Positions 48,134-57,532 of a stretch of 64,000 nucleotides of DNA are shown piece by piece (the first letter of the stretch is position 1; each line of letters begins with the position of its first letter). Source of the DNA: an uncultured Bacteroidota bacterium (GTDB lineage Bacteria; Bacteroidota; Bacteroidia; Flavobacteriales; Flavobacteriaceae). The notes beneath the pieces were generated by a model, which was not told the DNA's origin, ran no database searches, and was given only the letters and a program-made list of their open reading frames with translations. The translations under genes were made by a program, and so were the position numbers. The stretch spans positions 1 through 64,000 of the forward strand of contig CAILWV010000067.1 of assembly GCA_903838055.1 (NCBI GenBank). Direction: 5' to 3'.

Positions 48134-48310
48134 AATTGTGTTTGAATTAAAGAGAATGAATTTGTTCAAGTGAGGAAGTTGTAAACAAAATTATATGTAA
48201 TTAGATATAATTTATTATTTTATAGTGTTTTATATCCTTAGACATATAATTTAAAAAAGATAAATTCATTAAATGAGCAATTTAACTGAGTAAGGATATA
48301 AATAAATCGA

Positions 48311-48341
48311 AAAATCCCTAAAAAATTAATTTTAGGGATTA
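48311..48341 (-). terminator. Hairpin downstream of the acidic protein gene
   Basis: AATCCCTAAAAaattaaTTTTAGGGATT. Confidence 0.5.
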
Positions 48342-48407
48342 GTATCATATATTCTATATGTTTCGATTTTAAAGAAGAGTATTAATTATATAAGTTAAAA
48401 CTTATGT

Positions 48408-48818
48408 TTATTCATCTTCATCTTCTTCGTCTTCATATTTATCATTTGATTCTGTCTCATCATCATCACCTTCATCTGAGCCGCCTTTATCTTTTAGTAA
48501 ATCAATTTCTTCATCGTCATCATCACTCGGCATGTCATCATCATCTAAATCAAGTCCTTTTACAGGTGAAATTGGCTCAATTACTGAAGCTAAATCATCA
48601 TCTTCATCAAATTTTTCCATTCGATTAGCTAATTTAGTACTAACTTTTACCAAATAAATTGTGTCTTCAGTTCTAACTTCTACGGCTTCAATAAGTTCAT
48701 TTTTAGCATTTCTAAAACGGATAATATCACTATTGTCATATCCGTCAGGAAATTTCTCTACTAACAAGTTTAAAATATCACCTGTAAGTTTAGCATAATC
48801 AACAATAACTCTTTTCAT
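48408..48818 (-). CDS. Conserved protein with strongly acidic D/E-rich C-terminal tail
   Basis: Globular N-terminus followed by DLDDDDMPSDDDDEEIDLL..DEGDDDETESNDKYEDEEDEDE. Confidence 0.75.
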   Translation of the reverse strand: MKRVIVDYAKLTGDILNLLVEKFPDGYDNSDIIRFRNAKNELIEAVEVRTEDTIYLVKVSTKLANRMEKFDEDDDLASVIEPISPVKGLDLDDDDMPSDDDDEEIDLLKDKGGSDEGDDDETESNDKYEDEEDEDE

Positions 48819-48828
48819 AAATTGGGTA

Positions 48829-49803
48829 TTATAAATCTAATAAATAAGCAAAAATTAATGGTGCAACAATTGTTGCATCAGATTCAATAATAAATTTTGG
48901 AGTATGAACGTCTAATTTACCCCAAGTAATTTTTTCATTTGGAACTGCTCCCGAATAAGAACCGTAACTTGTTGTAGAATCTGATATTTGGCAGAAATAA
49001 CTCCAAAAAGGAATGTCATGCATTTCCATGTCTTGGTATAACATTGGTACTACACATATTGGGAAATCTCCAGCAATTCCTCCTCCAACTTGAAAAAATC
49101 CTAATCCTTTTCCAGTAGAGTTTTTAGGATACCAATCGGCTAACCACATCATATATTCAATTCCGCTTTTCATTGTTGTAGGCTTGAATTCACCTTTAAT
49201 ACAATAGGAAGCAAAAATATTTCCCATGGTACTATCTTCCCAACCAGGAACAACAATAGGTAAGTTTTTTTCTGCAGCTGCGATCATCCACGAATCCTTA
49301 GGATCAATTTCATAATATTGTTCTAAATCACCTGAATTCAACATTTGATACATAAATTCATGAGGAAAATAACGTTCTCCTTTAGAGTCTGCATTATTCC
49401 AAATTTCAAATAAATGTTTTTGTAATCTTCTAAATGCTTCCTCTTCGGGTATACAAGTATCTGTAACTCTATTATAATGATTTTCTAGTAAATCCCATTC
49501 GTCTTGAGGGCTTAAATCTCTGTAATTTGGCACCCTTTTATATGAATTATGTGCTACTAAATTCATAATATCTTCTTCAAGATTAGCTCCAGTACAAGAA
49601 ATAATATGCACTTTATCTTGACGAATCATTTCAGCTAATGATTTTCCCAACTCAGCTGTACTCATCGCGCCAGCAAGAGTTATCATCATTTTTCCATTTT
49701 CAAGAAGATGCTGTTCGTATCCTTTTGCTGCATCTACTAATGCAGCAGCATTAAAATGAAGATAATTTTTTTCTATAAACTGACTAATTGGTCCTTTGCT
49801 CAT
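48829..49803 (-). CDS. Deoxyhypusine synthase-like family protein (possibly homospermidine synthase)
   Basis: MMITLAGAMSTAELGKSLAEMIRQDKVHIISCTGANLEED, GGGIAGDFPICVVPML. Confidence 0.88.
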   Translation of the reverse strand: MSKGPISQFIEKNYLHFNAAALVDAAKGYEQHLLENGKMMITLAGAMSTAELGKSLAEMIRQDKVHIISCTGANLEEDIMNLVAHNSYKRVPNYRDLSPQDEWDLLENHYNRVTDTCIPEEEAFRRLQKHLFEIWNNADSKGERYFPHEFMYQMLNSGDLEQYYEIDPKDSWMIAAAEKNLPIVVPGWEDSTMGNIFASYCIKGEFKPTTMKSGIEYMMWLADWYPKNSTGKGLGFFQVGGGIAGDFPICVVPMLYQDMEMHDIPFWSYFCQISDSTTSYGSYSGAVPNEKITWGKLDVHTPKFIIESDATIVAPLIFAYLLDL

Positions 49804-49877
49804 TTTTATTGTTTAATTTTTTTATTGTAATTTGAATTTCAAAGAAAAACTTTTTTTTTAAATCTTGAAACAGTTTT

Positions 49878-50555
49878 TTATTTTTTTAATTCCCTATCAA
49901 TTTCCGCAATTGTTTTTTTATTTAAATCTATTGCATAATCATAAATTGTAATATTGTTTTTTATACTTTCAAGATATTCCTCAAATGAAAATTTATATTT
50001 TAAATTATTTAAAACTTCCGAATTTATTATAGGTTCATAACAAGTTTCTTTATTTAAAACGTCTATTTTATTTTTAAGATCCGATTCTAAATTTAGAACT
50101 AAAGGACATATTGATTGATAATATCCCAATATCATTTTTTTTAATTTCTTATTTTCTATGTATCTAATGTCGCCGCTAGATTTAAAACCTTCATAGTTTC
50201 CGCTTGATGAAGATCTGAAAATCTTTTGAAAATAAATTTCTTTATTATTTATTTTTTTATTTTTTATCGAATCGGAATCAAGCATTGATAAGGTGCCTTT
50301 TAAATTTTTTTCTGCTGCTTGATAAGATAATAAATCATTCTTTAAATCACTTCTTAAATCTGTAATAAATTCATTTACAGCTTCTTGCTGATGATTGTGC
50401 TCACTCCAACTATGCATCCAAATGGATAAGGTAACCGCAAAAACAATTATAAATATCTCTATTATAATTTCTTTAAATTTTTCAAAAAAAGTTGTGTTTT
50501 TGTCTTTTATCGTGTTCTTAATTTTTTCAGTGTGTTTTAGAACTTCGTCTTGCAT
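49878..50555 (-). CDS. Hypothetical protein with one N-terminal TM segment (DUF6090-like)
   Basis: FFEKFKEIIIEIFIIVFAVTLSIWMHSWSEHN.. Confidence 0.55.
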   Translation of the reverse strand: MQDEVLKHTEKIKNTIKDKNTTFFEKFKEIIIEIFIIVFAVTLSIWMHSWSEHNHQQEAVNEFITDLRSDLKNDLLSYQAAEKNLKGTLSMLDSDSIKNKKINNKEIYFQKIFRSSSSGNYEGFKSSGDIRYIENKKLKKMILGYYQSICPLVLNLESDLKNKIDVLNKETCYEPIINSEVLNNLKYKFSFEEYLESIKNNITIYDYAIDLNKKTIAEIDRELKK

Positions 50556-50591
50556 AAGTGAATTTATATTTGTAAAATTAATTTTTTACAA

Positions 50592-51995
50592 TTATTTTTT
50601 GGTGTAACCCAATATTTTTAAAACATCATCTGAAGTTTGTTGCTCCGAAAAAACTTCGGTTGCTAGAATTCCATTTTCATCTCTATCAATTAATATGTGT
50701 TTTGGTTGCGGAATTAAACAGTGATGCAATCCCCCAAATCCGCCAATAGTTTCTTGGTATGCTCCTGTGTTGAAAAAACCAATATATAGTGGCTTTTCTT
50801 TGTTGTATTTTGGCAAATAAATTGCATTCATGTTTTGTTCCGAATTGTAATAATCGTCGCTATCACAGGTCATTCCTCCTAAAAGTACTCTTTCATAGGT
50901 ATCATTCCATCGGTTAATAGCTAACATAATAAAACGTTTATTTATTGCCCATGTATCCGGTAAAGTGGTAATAAATGAACTGTCTATCATATTCCATGCT
51001 TCTCTATCATTTTGTTGTTTTTGATACAAAACTTTATATATAGCTCCGCCACTTTCACCAACTGTAAAGGATCCAAATTCAGTAAAAATATCTGGTACTT
51101 CTACTTCGGCTTCATCACATGCAATCTTTATCTGATGGATAATTTCGTCAATCATGTACTGGTAATCGTACTCAAATGCTAACGAATTTTTTATAGGAAA
51201 TCCACCACCAATATTTAATCCATTAAGTGTAGGACATTCTTTTTTAAGGGCAATATATACTCTAATACATTTTACTAATTCGTTCCAATAATAAGCGTTA
51301 TCATTTATCCCGGTATTGATAAAAAAGTGAAGCATTTTCAACTCCAATTTATCATTTTCTTGAATTTGTTTTTTGTAAAACTGTACTATGTTTTTATATC
51401 CAATTCCTAATCTGGAAGTATAGAATTCAAATTTAGGCTCTTCTTCGGCAGCAATTCTAATTCCGATCTTAAATTTTCCTTTAATTTCTGCTTGTAATAA
51501 ATCTAATTCCTCATAGTTATCAATAATTGGAATAGTATTTTTATGTCCATTATTAATAAGTCGGGCAATATTTGAAATATATTGGTCTCTTTTAAAACCG
51601 TTGCAAATAATGTAAGTGCTTTTATTTATTTTGTTATTTTCTAGTAAATTTTCAACTATGTTAATATCAAAAGCAGAGGAAGTTTCAATATGAATATTAT
51701 TCTTAAATGCTTCATTCATAATATATTCAAAATGCGAGCTTTTTGTGCAATAGCAGTAGTAATATTTACCGTCATACTTATTTTTTTCCATTGCTGTACG
51801 AAACCAATTTTTGGCTTTGTTAATGTTATTGGAAATTTGCGGTAAATAAGTAAATTTTAATGGAGTACCATATTGTTCTACCAATTTCATTAAATCGATA
51901 TGATGAAATTGAAGTGCGTTTTCTTTATTAAGAGTAAATTCCTCTTGAGGAAAATAGTAAGTTTGATTAATTAAGTCGAAATATTTAGTGTTCAT
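50592..51995 (-). CDS. speA: Arginine decarboxylase (fold III, PLP-dependent)
   Basis: YYYCYCTKSSHFEYIMNEAF, LNIGGGFPI, GGMTCDSDDYY; adjacent to the deoxyhypusine-synthase-like gene. Confidence 0.88.
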   Translation of the reverse strand: MNTKYFDLINQTYYFPQEEFTLNKENALQFHHIDLMKLVEQYGTPLKFTYLPQISNNINKAKNWFRTAMEKNKYDGKYYYCYCTKSSHFEYIMNEAFKNNIHIETSSAFDINIVENLLENNKINKSTYIICNGFKRDQYISNIARLINNGHKNTIPIIDNYEELDLLQAEIKGKFKIGIRIAAEEEPKFEFYTSRLGIGYKNIVQFYKKQIQENDKLELKMLHFFINTGINDNAYYWNELVKCIRVYIALKKECPTLNGLNIGGGFPIKNSLAFEYDYQYMIDEIIHQIKIACDEAEVEVPDIFTEFGSFTVGESGGAIYKVLYQKQQNDREAWNMIDSSFITTLPDTWAINKRFIMLAINRWNDTYERVLLGGMTCDSDDYYNSEQNMNAIYLPKYNKEKPLYIGFFNTGAYQETIGGFGGLHHCLIPQPKHILIDRDENGILATEVFSEQQTSDDVLKILGYTKK

Positions 51996-52286
51996 TTTTG
52001 TAAATTAATTAGATTAAAAAGTGTTGTTAAACAATGGTTAATCTAAAATTCAAACTCTAATATTCGCGTAAGCAATAGGTAAATCAAGGGTTATTGATTC
52101 GATAATATTAAATATTGAAATCCCTAATGTTCTTTTATGATTATTAAAAGATAAGTTAATTGCTTGAAAACTAATGAGGTTTTCGTGCAAAAAAAATGGA
52201 GATTTTTTGTTGTTATTATTTTTTATCATCACAGCAAATGTAAAAAATAAAATAAGTGAAATGTAAAATATTCCTTAAAAATTTTG

Positions 52287-53348
52287 TTAACTTTCATAAT
52301 CATGAAAACTACTCATTATCAATTCATTACTTGCTTCTTGATTTATTATAATTTCGCCAATTCTTTTTATTAATGCAAATTGAATCTTTCCATATTCATT
52401 TTTCTTATCGTGAATAAGCAAACCTGTAATATTTTGGATATCATTTGTTGAAATACTATGTTTCCCAAAAAGCCCTAGAACTGTATTTTTTATTTCTAAA
52501 TATTCTATTTCAGTTAGCATATTTTGCTCTTTAGAAATATAGCTTTCTAGAATCATTCCAATTGCTACAGCTTCTCCGTGAAGCAATGGGGTAGTGGTGT
52601 CTAGAAAATGACTTTCAATTGCATGGCCTAAAGTATGTCCGAAGTTTAATGCTTTTCGAATTCCATTTTCCGTGGGATCTTGCAATACAATTTCATTTTT
52701 TATTTCTACTGATCGATAGATTAAAATTTCTAAATCATCAAAATTTAAGTCAGTTAAATTTAAAAATTGGTTCCAATATTTTTTATCATAAATTAACCCA
52801 TGTTTAAGCATTTCGGCAAGTCCAGAACGCATTTGTATTTGAGGAAGCGATTCTAAAAATTCCACATCTAATACTACCATTTTTGGATTAGATATTACCC
52901 CAATTTGGTTTTTTAAATTCCCTATATCTACTCCGTTTTTTCCTCCTATAGATGCGTCAACCATTCCTAATAAGGAAGTGGGAACATTTATAAAATCAAT
53001 ACCTCTTTTAAACGTAGAAGCAATAAATCCGCCAAGATCGGTAATGACACCGCCACCAAGATTAATTAATACACTTTTTCTGTCTGCTCCTAATTCTGAA
53101 AGTATGGACCAAATTTCAATACATGAAGTAATGTTTTTCATTTCTTCTCCGGCCTCAATTTCTATTATTTCAATTTGAATTTCTGTTGCTAATAGAGAAA
53201 GAAATTTAGGTAGACAAAATACATTCGTATTTTCATCAACTAAAATAAAAATAGAAGAATAGTTATTCTCATTTATTATTTTTTGGATCGCTTCATATCC
53301 GCTTTCATTAAAATAGATTGAATAGCCGTTTGCTTGGATTGATTGCAT
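52287..53348 (-). CDS. aroB: 3-dehydroquinate synthase
   Basis: LINLGGGVITDLGGFIASTFKRGIDFINVPTSLLGMVDASIGGKNGVD, NFGHTLGHAIE. Confidence 0.95.
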   Translation of the reverse strand: MQSIQANGYSIYFNESGYEAIQKIINENNYSSIFILVDENTNVFCLPKFLSLLATEIQIEIIEIEAGEEMKNITSCIEIWSILSELGADRKSVLINLGGGVITDLGGFIASTFKRGIDFINVPTSLLGMVDASIGGKNGVDIGNLKNQIGVISNPKMVVLDVEFLESLPQIQMRSGLAEMLKHGLIYDKKYWNQFLNLTDLNFDDLEILIYRSVEIKNEIVLQDPTENGIRKALNFGHTLGHAIESHFLDTTTPLLHGEAVAIGMILESYISKEQNMLTEIEYLEIKNTVLGLFGKHSISTNDIQNITGLLIHDKKNEYGKIQFALIKRIGEIIINQEASNELIMSSFHDYES

Positions 53349-53497
53349 GATAAATATTAAAATTTAAACAAAAATAGACATATTATTTTAGTACTGTTAA
53401 TGCAACAATCACTATTTTTTTGATTTTAATTTGTATTTATAATAAATTTATGTTTAATTTTGTTTAATATTTATAAGTAAAAGTTAAACAATAAATT

Positions 53498-53800
53498 TTG
53501 AAAACAGTTATTGCACCTTTAGAAAATAATATTTTATCTGATATTCAAATAGATAGAATAATAGAAATGGCTTGGGAAGATAGAACACCATTTGATGCTA
53601 TTGAATACCAATTTGGTTTAACGGAAGATAATGTTAAGGCTTTAATGAAAAAGCAGTTAAAGTTTAGTAGTTATAAATTGTGGAGAAAGAGAGTTGAAAA
53701 TTGCAAAACCAAACACGTTGCAAAACGAAATGAAGGAATTGACAGATTTAAATGTACTCGACAAAGAGCAATTTCAAATAATAAAATCGCAAAACGTTAA
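53498..53800 (+). CDS. TIGR03643-type small protein of photolyase neighbourhoods
   Basis: DIQIDRIIEMAWEDRTPFDAIEYQFGLTEDNVKALMKKQLKFSSYKLWRKRVE. Confidence 0.8.
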   Translation: MKTVIAPLENNILSDIQIDRIIEMAWEDRTPFDAIEYQFGLTEDNVKALMKKQLKFSSYKLWRKRVENCKTKHVAKRNEGIDRFKCTRQRAISNNKIAKR

Positions 53801-53815
53801 TCTAATTTAATAATT

Positions 53816-54235
53816 ATGGAAAACAAGAAGCCAGATAATGTAGTTTTTTCTGAAAAAAATGGATATAACGCTAGTGTATTGCCTTATTCTACCAATGTTG
53901 GAGCGCCAGCAATTAGAATTGATGACGTTGTTTCATGGAAAAGCAGAAACATAAGTAACGTTAATAAAGAGTTCGAAAATAAGTTCAAGGAATTAAAAAA
54001 TCAATATGAAAATTTGATGAAAGAATTTGAATTCAATGAATTAGTTTACAATGCTAAATTTTCATTTGAACCTGTTATTGGGGAGATTTATCATTTATAT
54101 ACTGGTGATGATGGTGTGAATTTTCTTTCTTTGATTTCGCCTCAAGAATGGAATAAAGAACATATTGGCACTTTTAAACTTAATAGTGATAAAAAGTGGA
54201 TACAGATAAATGAGAAAGCAAAAAACTACTATTGA
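53816..54235 (+). CDS. DUF2452 family protein
   Basis: LPYSTNVGAPAIRIDDVVSWK..FEPVIGEIYHLY. Confidence 0.8.
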   Translation: MENKKPDNVVFSEKNGYNASVLPYSTNVGAPAIRIDDVVSWKSRNISNVNKEFENKFKELKNQYENLMKEFEFNELVYNAKFSFEPVIGEIYHLYTGDDGVNFLSLISPQEWNKEHIGTFKLNSDKKWIQINEKAKNYY

Positions 54236-54295
54236 TATTTAGAATATCAATATTTACTCATAACCAATTAATTCATTTCATTCCATAATTTCAAA

Positions 54296-55804
54296 TTGAA
54301 AAAAAAGGCTATTAATATTGTTTGGTTCAAACGTGATTTACGTTTTACTGATCACGAACCACTTTTTTTAGCGCAACAAAGTGATATCCCAACTTTATTA
54401 ATTTATTTTTTCGAACCATCACTTATGGCTTATGATGATTCGGATGTTCGACATTGGCGTTTTGTTTATGAATCATTGCAAGAAATGCAATCCACATTAG
54501 AAAAAAAATGTGCTGAAATCTTTTTTTTTCATAGCGAGGTGCACGTAGTTTTTGAGGAATTACTTAAAATATATGAAATTCAATCCGTCTTTTCACATCA
54601 AGAAATTGGCAACAAAGTCAGTTTTGATAGAGATATTTCTATGCAAGCTTTTTTTGATGCCAATACTATTCGATGGAATCAATCTCAGATGCATGGCGTT
54701 ATCAGAAAATTAAAATCAAGAAGCGATTGGGACAAACGGTGGGAAAATGAAATGAGAGCCAATCCGAAAGTAGTTTCTATTTCGGCATTAAAAATAGAAA
54801 CGTTAAATTCTAATTTATACTCCAAATTAAAAGGTGCTGAATTGCATAAAGAGATTACCACTCGCAATAAAAATTTCCAGCAAGGAGGCGAATATTGGGC
54901 TTGGCGCTATTTAGATAGTTTTGTTAAAGAACGTTATGTTAATTACAGCAAACATATTTCTAAACCTAGTTTGAGCCGAAAAGGATGTAGTAGATTATCC
55001 CCTTATTTGACTTACGGGAATATTAGTATGCGAATGATTTATCAGTACACCAACCAGCATTATGAATCCTCCAAAAATAAAAGAGCCATCCTTAATTTTG
55101 TTTCAAGATTACATTGGCATTGCCATTTTATACAAAAATTTGAAGATGAATGTCGAATGGAATTTGAAAATGTAAATAGTGCCTATGATTCCTTAGTGAA
55201 ACCTAAAAATCAGACTTTGATCAAGGCTTGGCAAGAGGGTAAAACGGGTGTTCCTATTGTTGATGCATGCATGCGTTGTGTGGTTGCAACAGGATATCTT
55301 AATTTTAGAATGCGTGCTTTAGTAGTCTCTTTTTTTACTTTTAATTTGTGGCAAGATTGGAGGGAATTACACTTTTTAGCAAGACAATTTTTAGATTATG
55401 AACCTGGCATTCATTACCCACAATTGCAGATGCAATCAGGTACGACAGGAATTAATACAATTCGAATTTATAACCCTATTAAAAACTCAGAAGAACACGA
55501 TCCAGATGGTGTTTTTATTAAACAGTGGTTACCCGAATTGGCTGAAATTCCATTAGAATTAATTCACGAGCCATGGAGATTAAATGCTATTGAACAACAA
55601 TTTTATAATTGTCAAATTGGGAAAGATTATCCCAAACCTATTGTAGATATTGAAGAGTCTAGAAAATATGCTAGTGAAATTGTGTGGAGTTTTAGAAAAA
55701 AAGAGGAAGTAAAACAAGAAGGAATTCGAATTTTAAAAAAACACGTATCCAATCCAAATAAACCAAAAAATGCGAGGAGTAAAAAAACAAAACCTGCCCA
55801 ATAA
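54296..55804 (+). CDS. FAD-binding cryptochrome/photolyase family protein
   Basis: [67 protein letters not shown]. Confidence 0.92.
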   Translation: MKKKAINIVWFKRDLRFTDHEPLFLAQQSDIPTLLIYFFEPSLMAYDDSDVRHWRFVYESLQEMQSTLEKKCAEIFFFHSEVHVVFEELLKIYEIQSVFSHQEIGNKVSFDRDISMQAFFDANTIRWNQSQMHGVIRKLKSRSDWDKRWENEMRANPKVVSISALKIETLNSNLYSKLKGAELHKEITTRNKNFQQGGEYWAWRYLDSFVKERYVNYSKHISKPSLSRKGCSRLSPYLTYGNISMRMIYQYTNQHYESSKNKRAILNFVSRLHWHCHFIQKFEDECRMEFENVNSAYDSLVKPKNQTLIKAWQEGKTGVPIVDACMRCVVATGYLNFRMRALVVSFFTFNLWQDWRELHFLARQFLDYEPGIHYPQLQMQSGTTGINTIRIYNPIKNSEEHDPDGVFIKQWLPELAEIPLELIHEPWRLNAIEQQFYNCQIGKDYPKPIVDIEESRKYASEIVWSFRKKEEVKQEGIRILKKHVSNPNKPKNARSKKTKPAQ

Positions 55805-55907
55805 AATTTGTGTTGTTTGCCAAAAACCTTTTGCTTGGAGAAAAAAATGGGAAAAAGTTTGGGACGAAGTAAAATATTGTAGTGATAAATGTAGAATGAA
55901 TAAATAA
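55770..55907 (+). CDS. DUF2256-type small zinc-ribbon protein (absent from the supplied ORF track)
   Basis: Manual translation [45 protein letters not shown] (45 aa); overlaps the photolyase 3' end by 35 bp in another frame. Confidence 0.85.
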   Translation: MRGVKKQNLPNKICVVCQKPFAWRKKWEKVWDEVKYCSDKCRMNK

Positions 55908-55960
55908 AATTAATTCCTGCAAGGTTTCAAAAAACTGTGTAGATTAATTTTAAATCTGCG

Positions 55961-57532
55961 ATGTCCAAAAAAAAGCTGCTGAAAGATAAAGAAAATATGA
56001 GGAAAACCTTACGATTAATTTTAGGAGATCAATTAAATAGTAATCATTCTTGGTTTAATACTGTTGATGATTCTGTGGTTTATGTCCTTATGGAAATCCG
56101 AACTGAGACGGATTATGCTCAACATCATATTCAAAAAGTAGTTGGAATTTTTGTTGCCATGCAAACTTTTGTGTCAGAATTAAAATCTAAAAATCATAAA
56201 GTTGAATATATTCAATTGAATGATACTACTAATTTTCAATCCTTTGAGAAAAATATTGAAAGTTTAATTTCAAAGAGGAATTTCACTCATTTTGAATACC
56301 AATTTCCGGATGAATATAGAGTTGATTTAATTTTGAAAAATCTCTGTAATACGATTCCTATTACAAGTACTGCTGTAGATTCGGAACATTTTTATACTTC
56401 TCGAAATGAATTAGGTGATTTCTTTGAAGGAAAAAAAACCTATTTAATGGAGAGTTTTTATCGCTCGATGCGGAAAAAACATAATGTCTTAATGGAAGGC
56501 GATAAGCCTTTAACGGGGCAATGGAATTATGATGGAGATAATAGAAAAAAGCTACCTAAAAATCATAAGCCAATTCCGCCTTTGGTTTTCAATAATGATG
56601 TTTCAAAGGTTTTCCGAGAAATTAATAAAAGTAATATCAAGACCATTGGGACTATTGATGCCAATAATTTTGTTTGGCCAATAAATAGAGAGCAATCATT
56701 GCAATTGTTAGATTTTTTTGCGACTGAATGTCTGCAACTTTTTGGAAGTTATCAAGATGCCATGACTCCAAATGAATGGTCTTTGTATCATTCTCGAATT
56801 TCCTTTTCTATGAATATTAAACTTATTTCTCCAAAAGAAGTAATCGAAAGAGTAATAAAAGAATGGGAAAAACGTCCAGATGAAATTGAATACCACCAAC
56901 TAGAAGGATTTGTTCGTCAAATAATTGGTTGGCGTGAATACATGAGAGGTATTTATTGGTTAAAAATGCCTGAATATGCAACGTTAAATTATTTCGATAA
57001 TCAAGAAAAATTGCCCGAATGGTTTTGGACAGGCCAAACTAAGATGAATTGCATGAAAGATGCAATAACTCAATCCTTAAATTATGCTTATGCTCACCAC
57101 ATTCAAAGGTTGATGGTTACTGGAAATTTTGCATTATTAGCAGGTGTTCATCCTGATGAAATTGATGCTTGGTATCTCGGAATTTATATCGATGCCTTCG
57201 AGTGGGTAGAAATCACCAATACTCGAGGTATGAGCCAATTTGCAGATGGCGGAATTGTAGGAACTAAACCCTATGTGAGTTCAGCTACTTATATTGATAA
57301 AATGAGTCATTATTGTGGTAGTTGTTATTATAAGAAAGCCATTAAAGTTGGTGAAAAATCATGCCCTTTTAATAGTTTGTATTGGAATTTTTATGATAAA
57401 AATGAAGGTAAATTATCTAAAAACCCACGAATAGGAATGATGTATAAAGTATGGCAAAAAATGAAAATAGAAGATAAAACAGCACTTTTAGAACAGGCAG
57501 ATTTTTATTTGAAAAATATAAATAAATTATGA
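55961..57532 (+). CDS. Photolyase-related FeS-BCP-type (prokaryotic 6-4 type) cryptochrome/photolyase
   Basis: LRLILGDQLNSNHSWF.., QIIGWREYMRGIYW, NTRGMSQFADGGIVGTKPYVSSATYIDKMSHYCGSCYYKKAIKVGEKSCPFNSLYWNF (FeS cysteines). Confidence 0.92.
   Translation: MSKKKLLKDKENMRKTLRLILGDQLNSNHSWFNTVDDSVVYVLMEIRTETDYAQHHIQKVVGIFVAMQTFVSELKSKNHKVEYIQLNDTTNFQSFEKNIESLISKRNFTHFEYQFPDEYRVDLILKNLCNTIPITSTAVDSEHFYTSRNELGDFFEGKKTYLMESFYRSMRKKHNVLMEGDKPLTGQWNYDGDNRKKLPKNHKPIPPLVFNNDVSKVFREINKSNIKTIGTIDANNFVWPINREQSLQLLDFFATECLQLFGSYQDAMTPNEWSLYHSRISFSMNIKLISPKEVIERVIKEWEKRPDEIEYHQLEGFVRQIIGWREYMRGIYWLKMPEYATLNYFDNQEKLPEWFWTGQTKMNCMKDAITQSLNYAYAHHIQRLMVTGNFALLAGVHPDEIDAWYLGIYIDAFEWVEITNTRGMSQFADGGIVGTKPYVSSATYIDKMSHYCGSCYYKKAIKVGEKSCPFNSLYWNFYDKNEGKLSKNPRIGMMYKVWQKMKIEDKTALLEQADFYLKNINKL

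Noticed and set aside
48404-48628. His/Leu-rich 74-aa ORF (MFIHLHLLRLHIYHLILSHHHHLHLS..)
   Set aside because: Antisense to the GAx-rich acidic tail of 48408..48818; composition is a codon-complement artefact.
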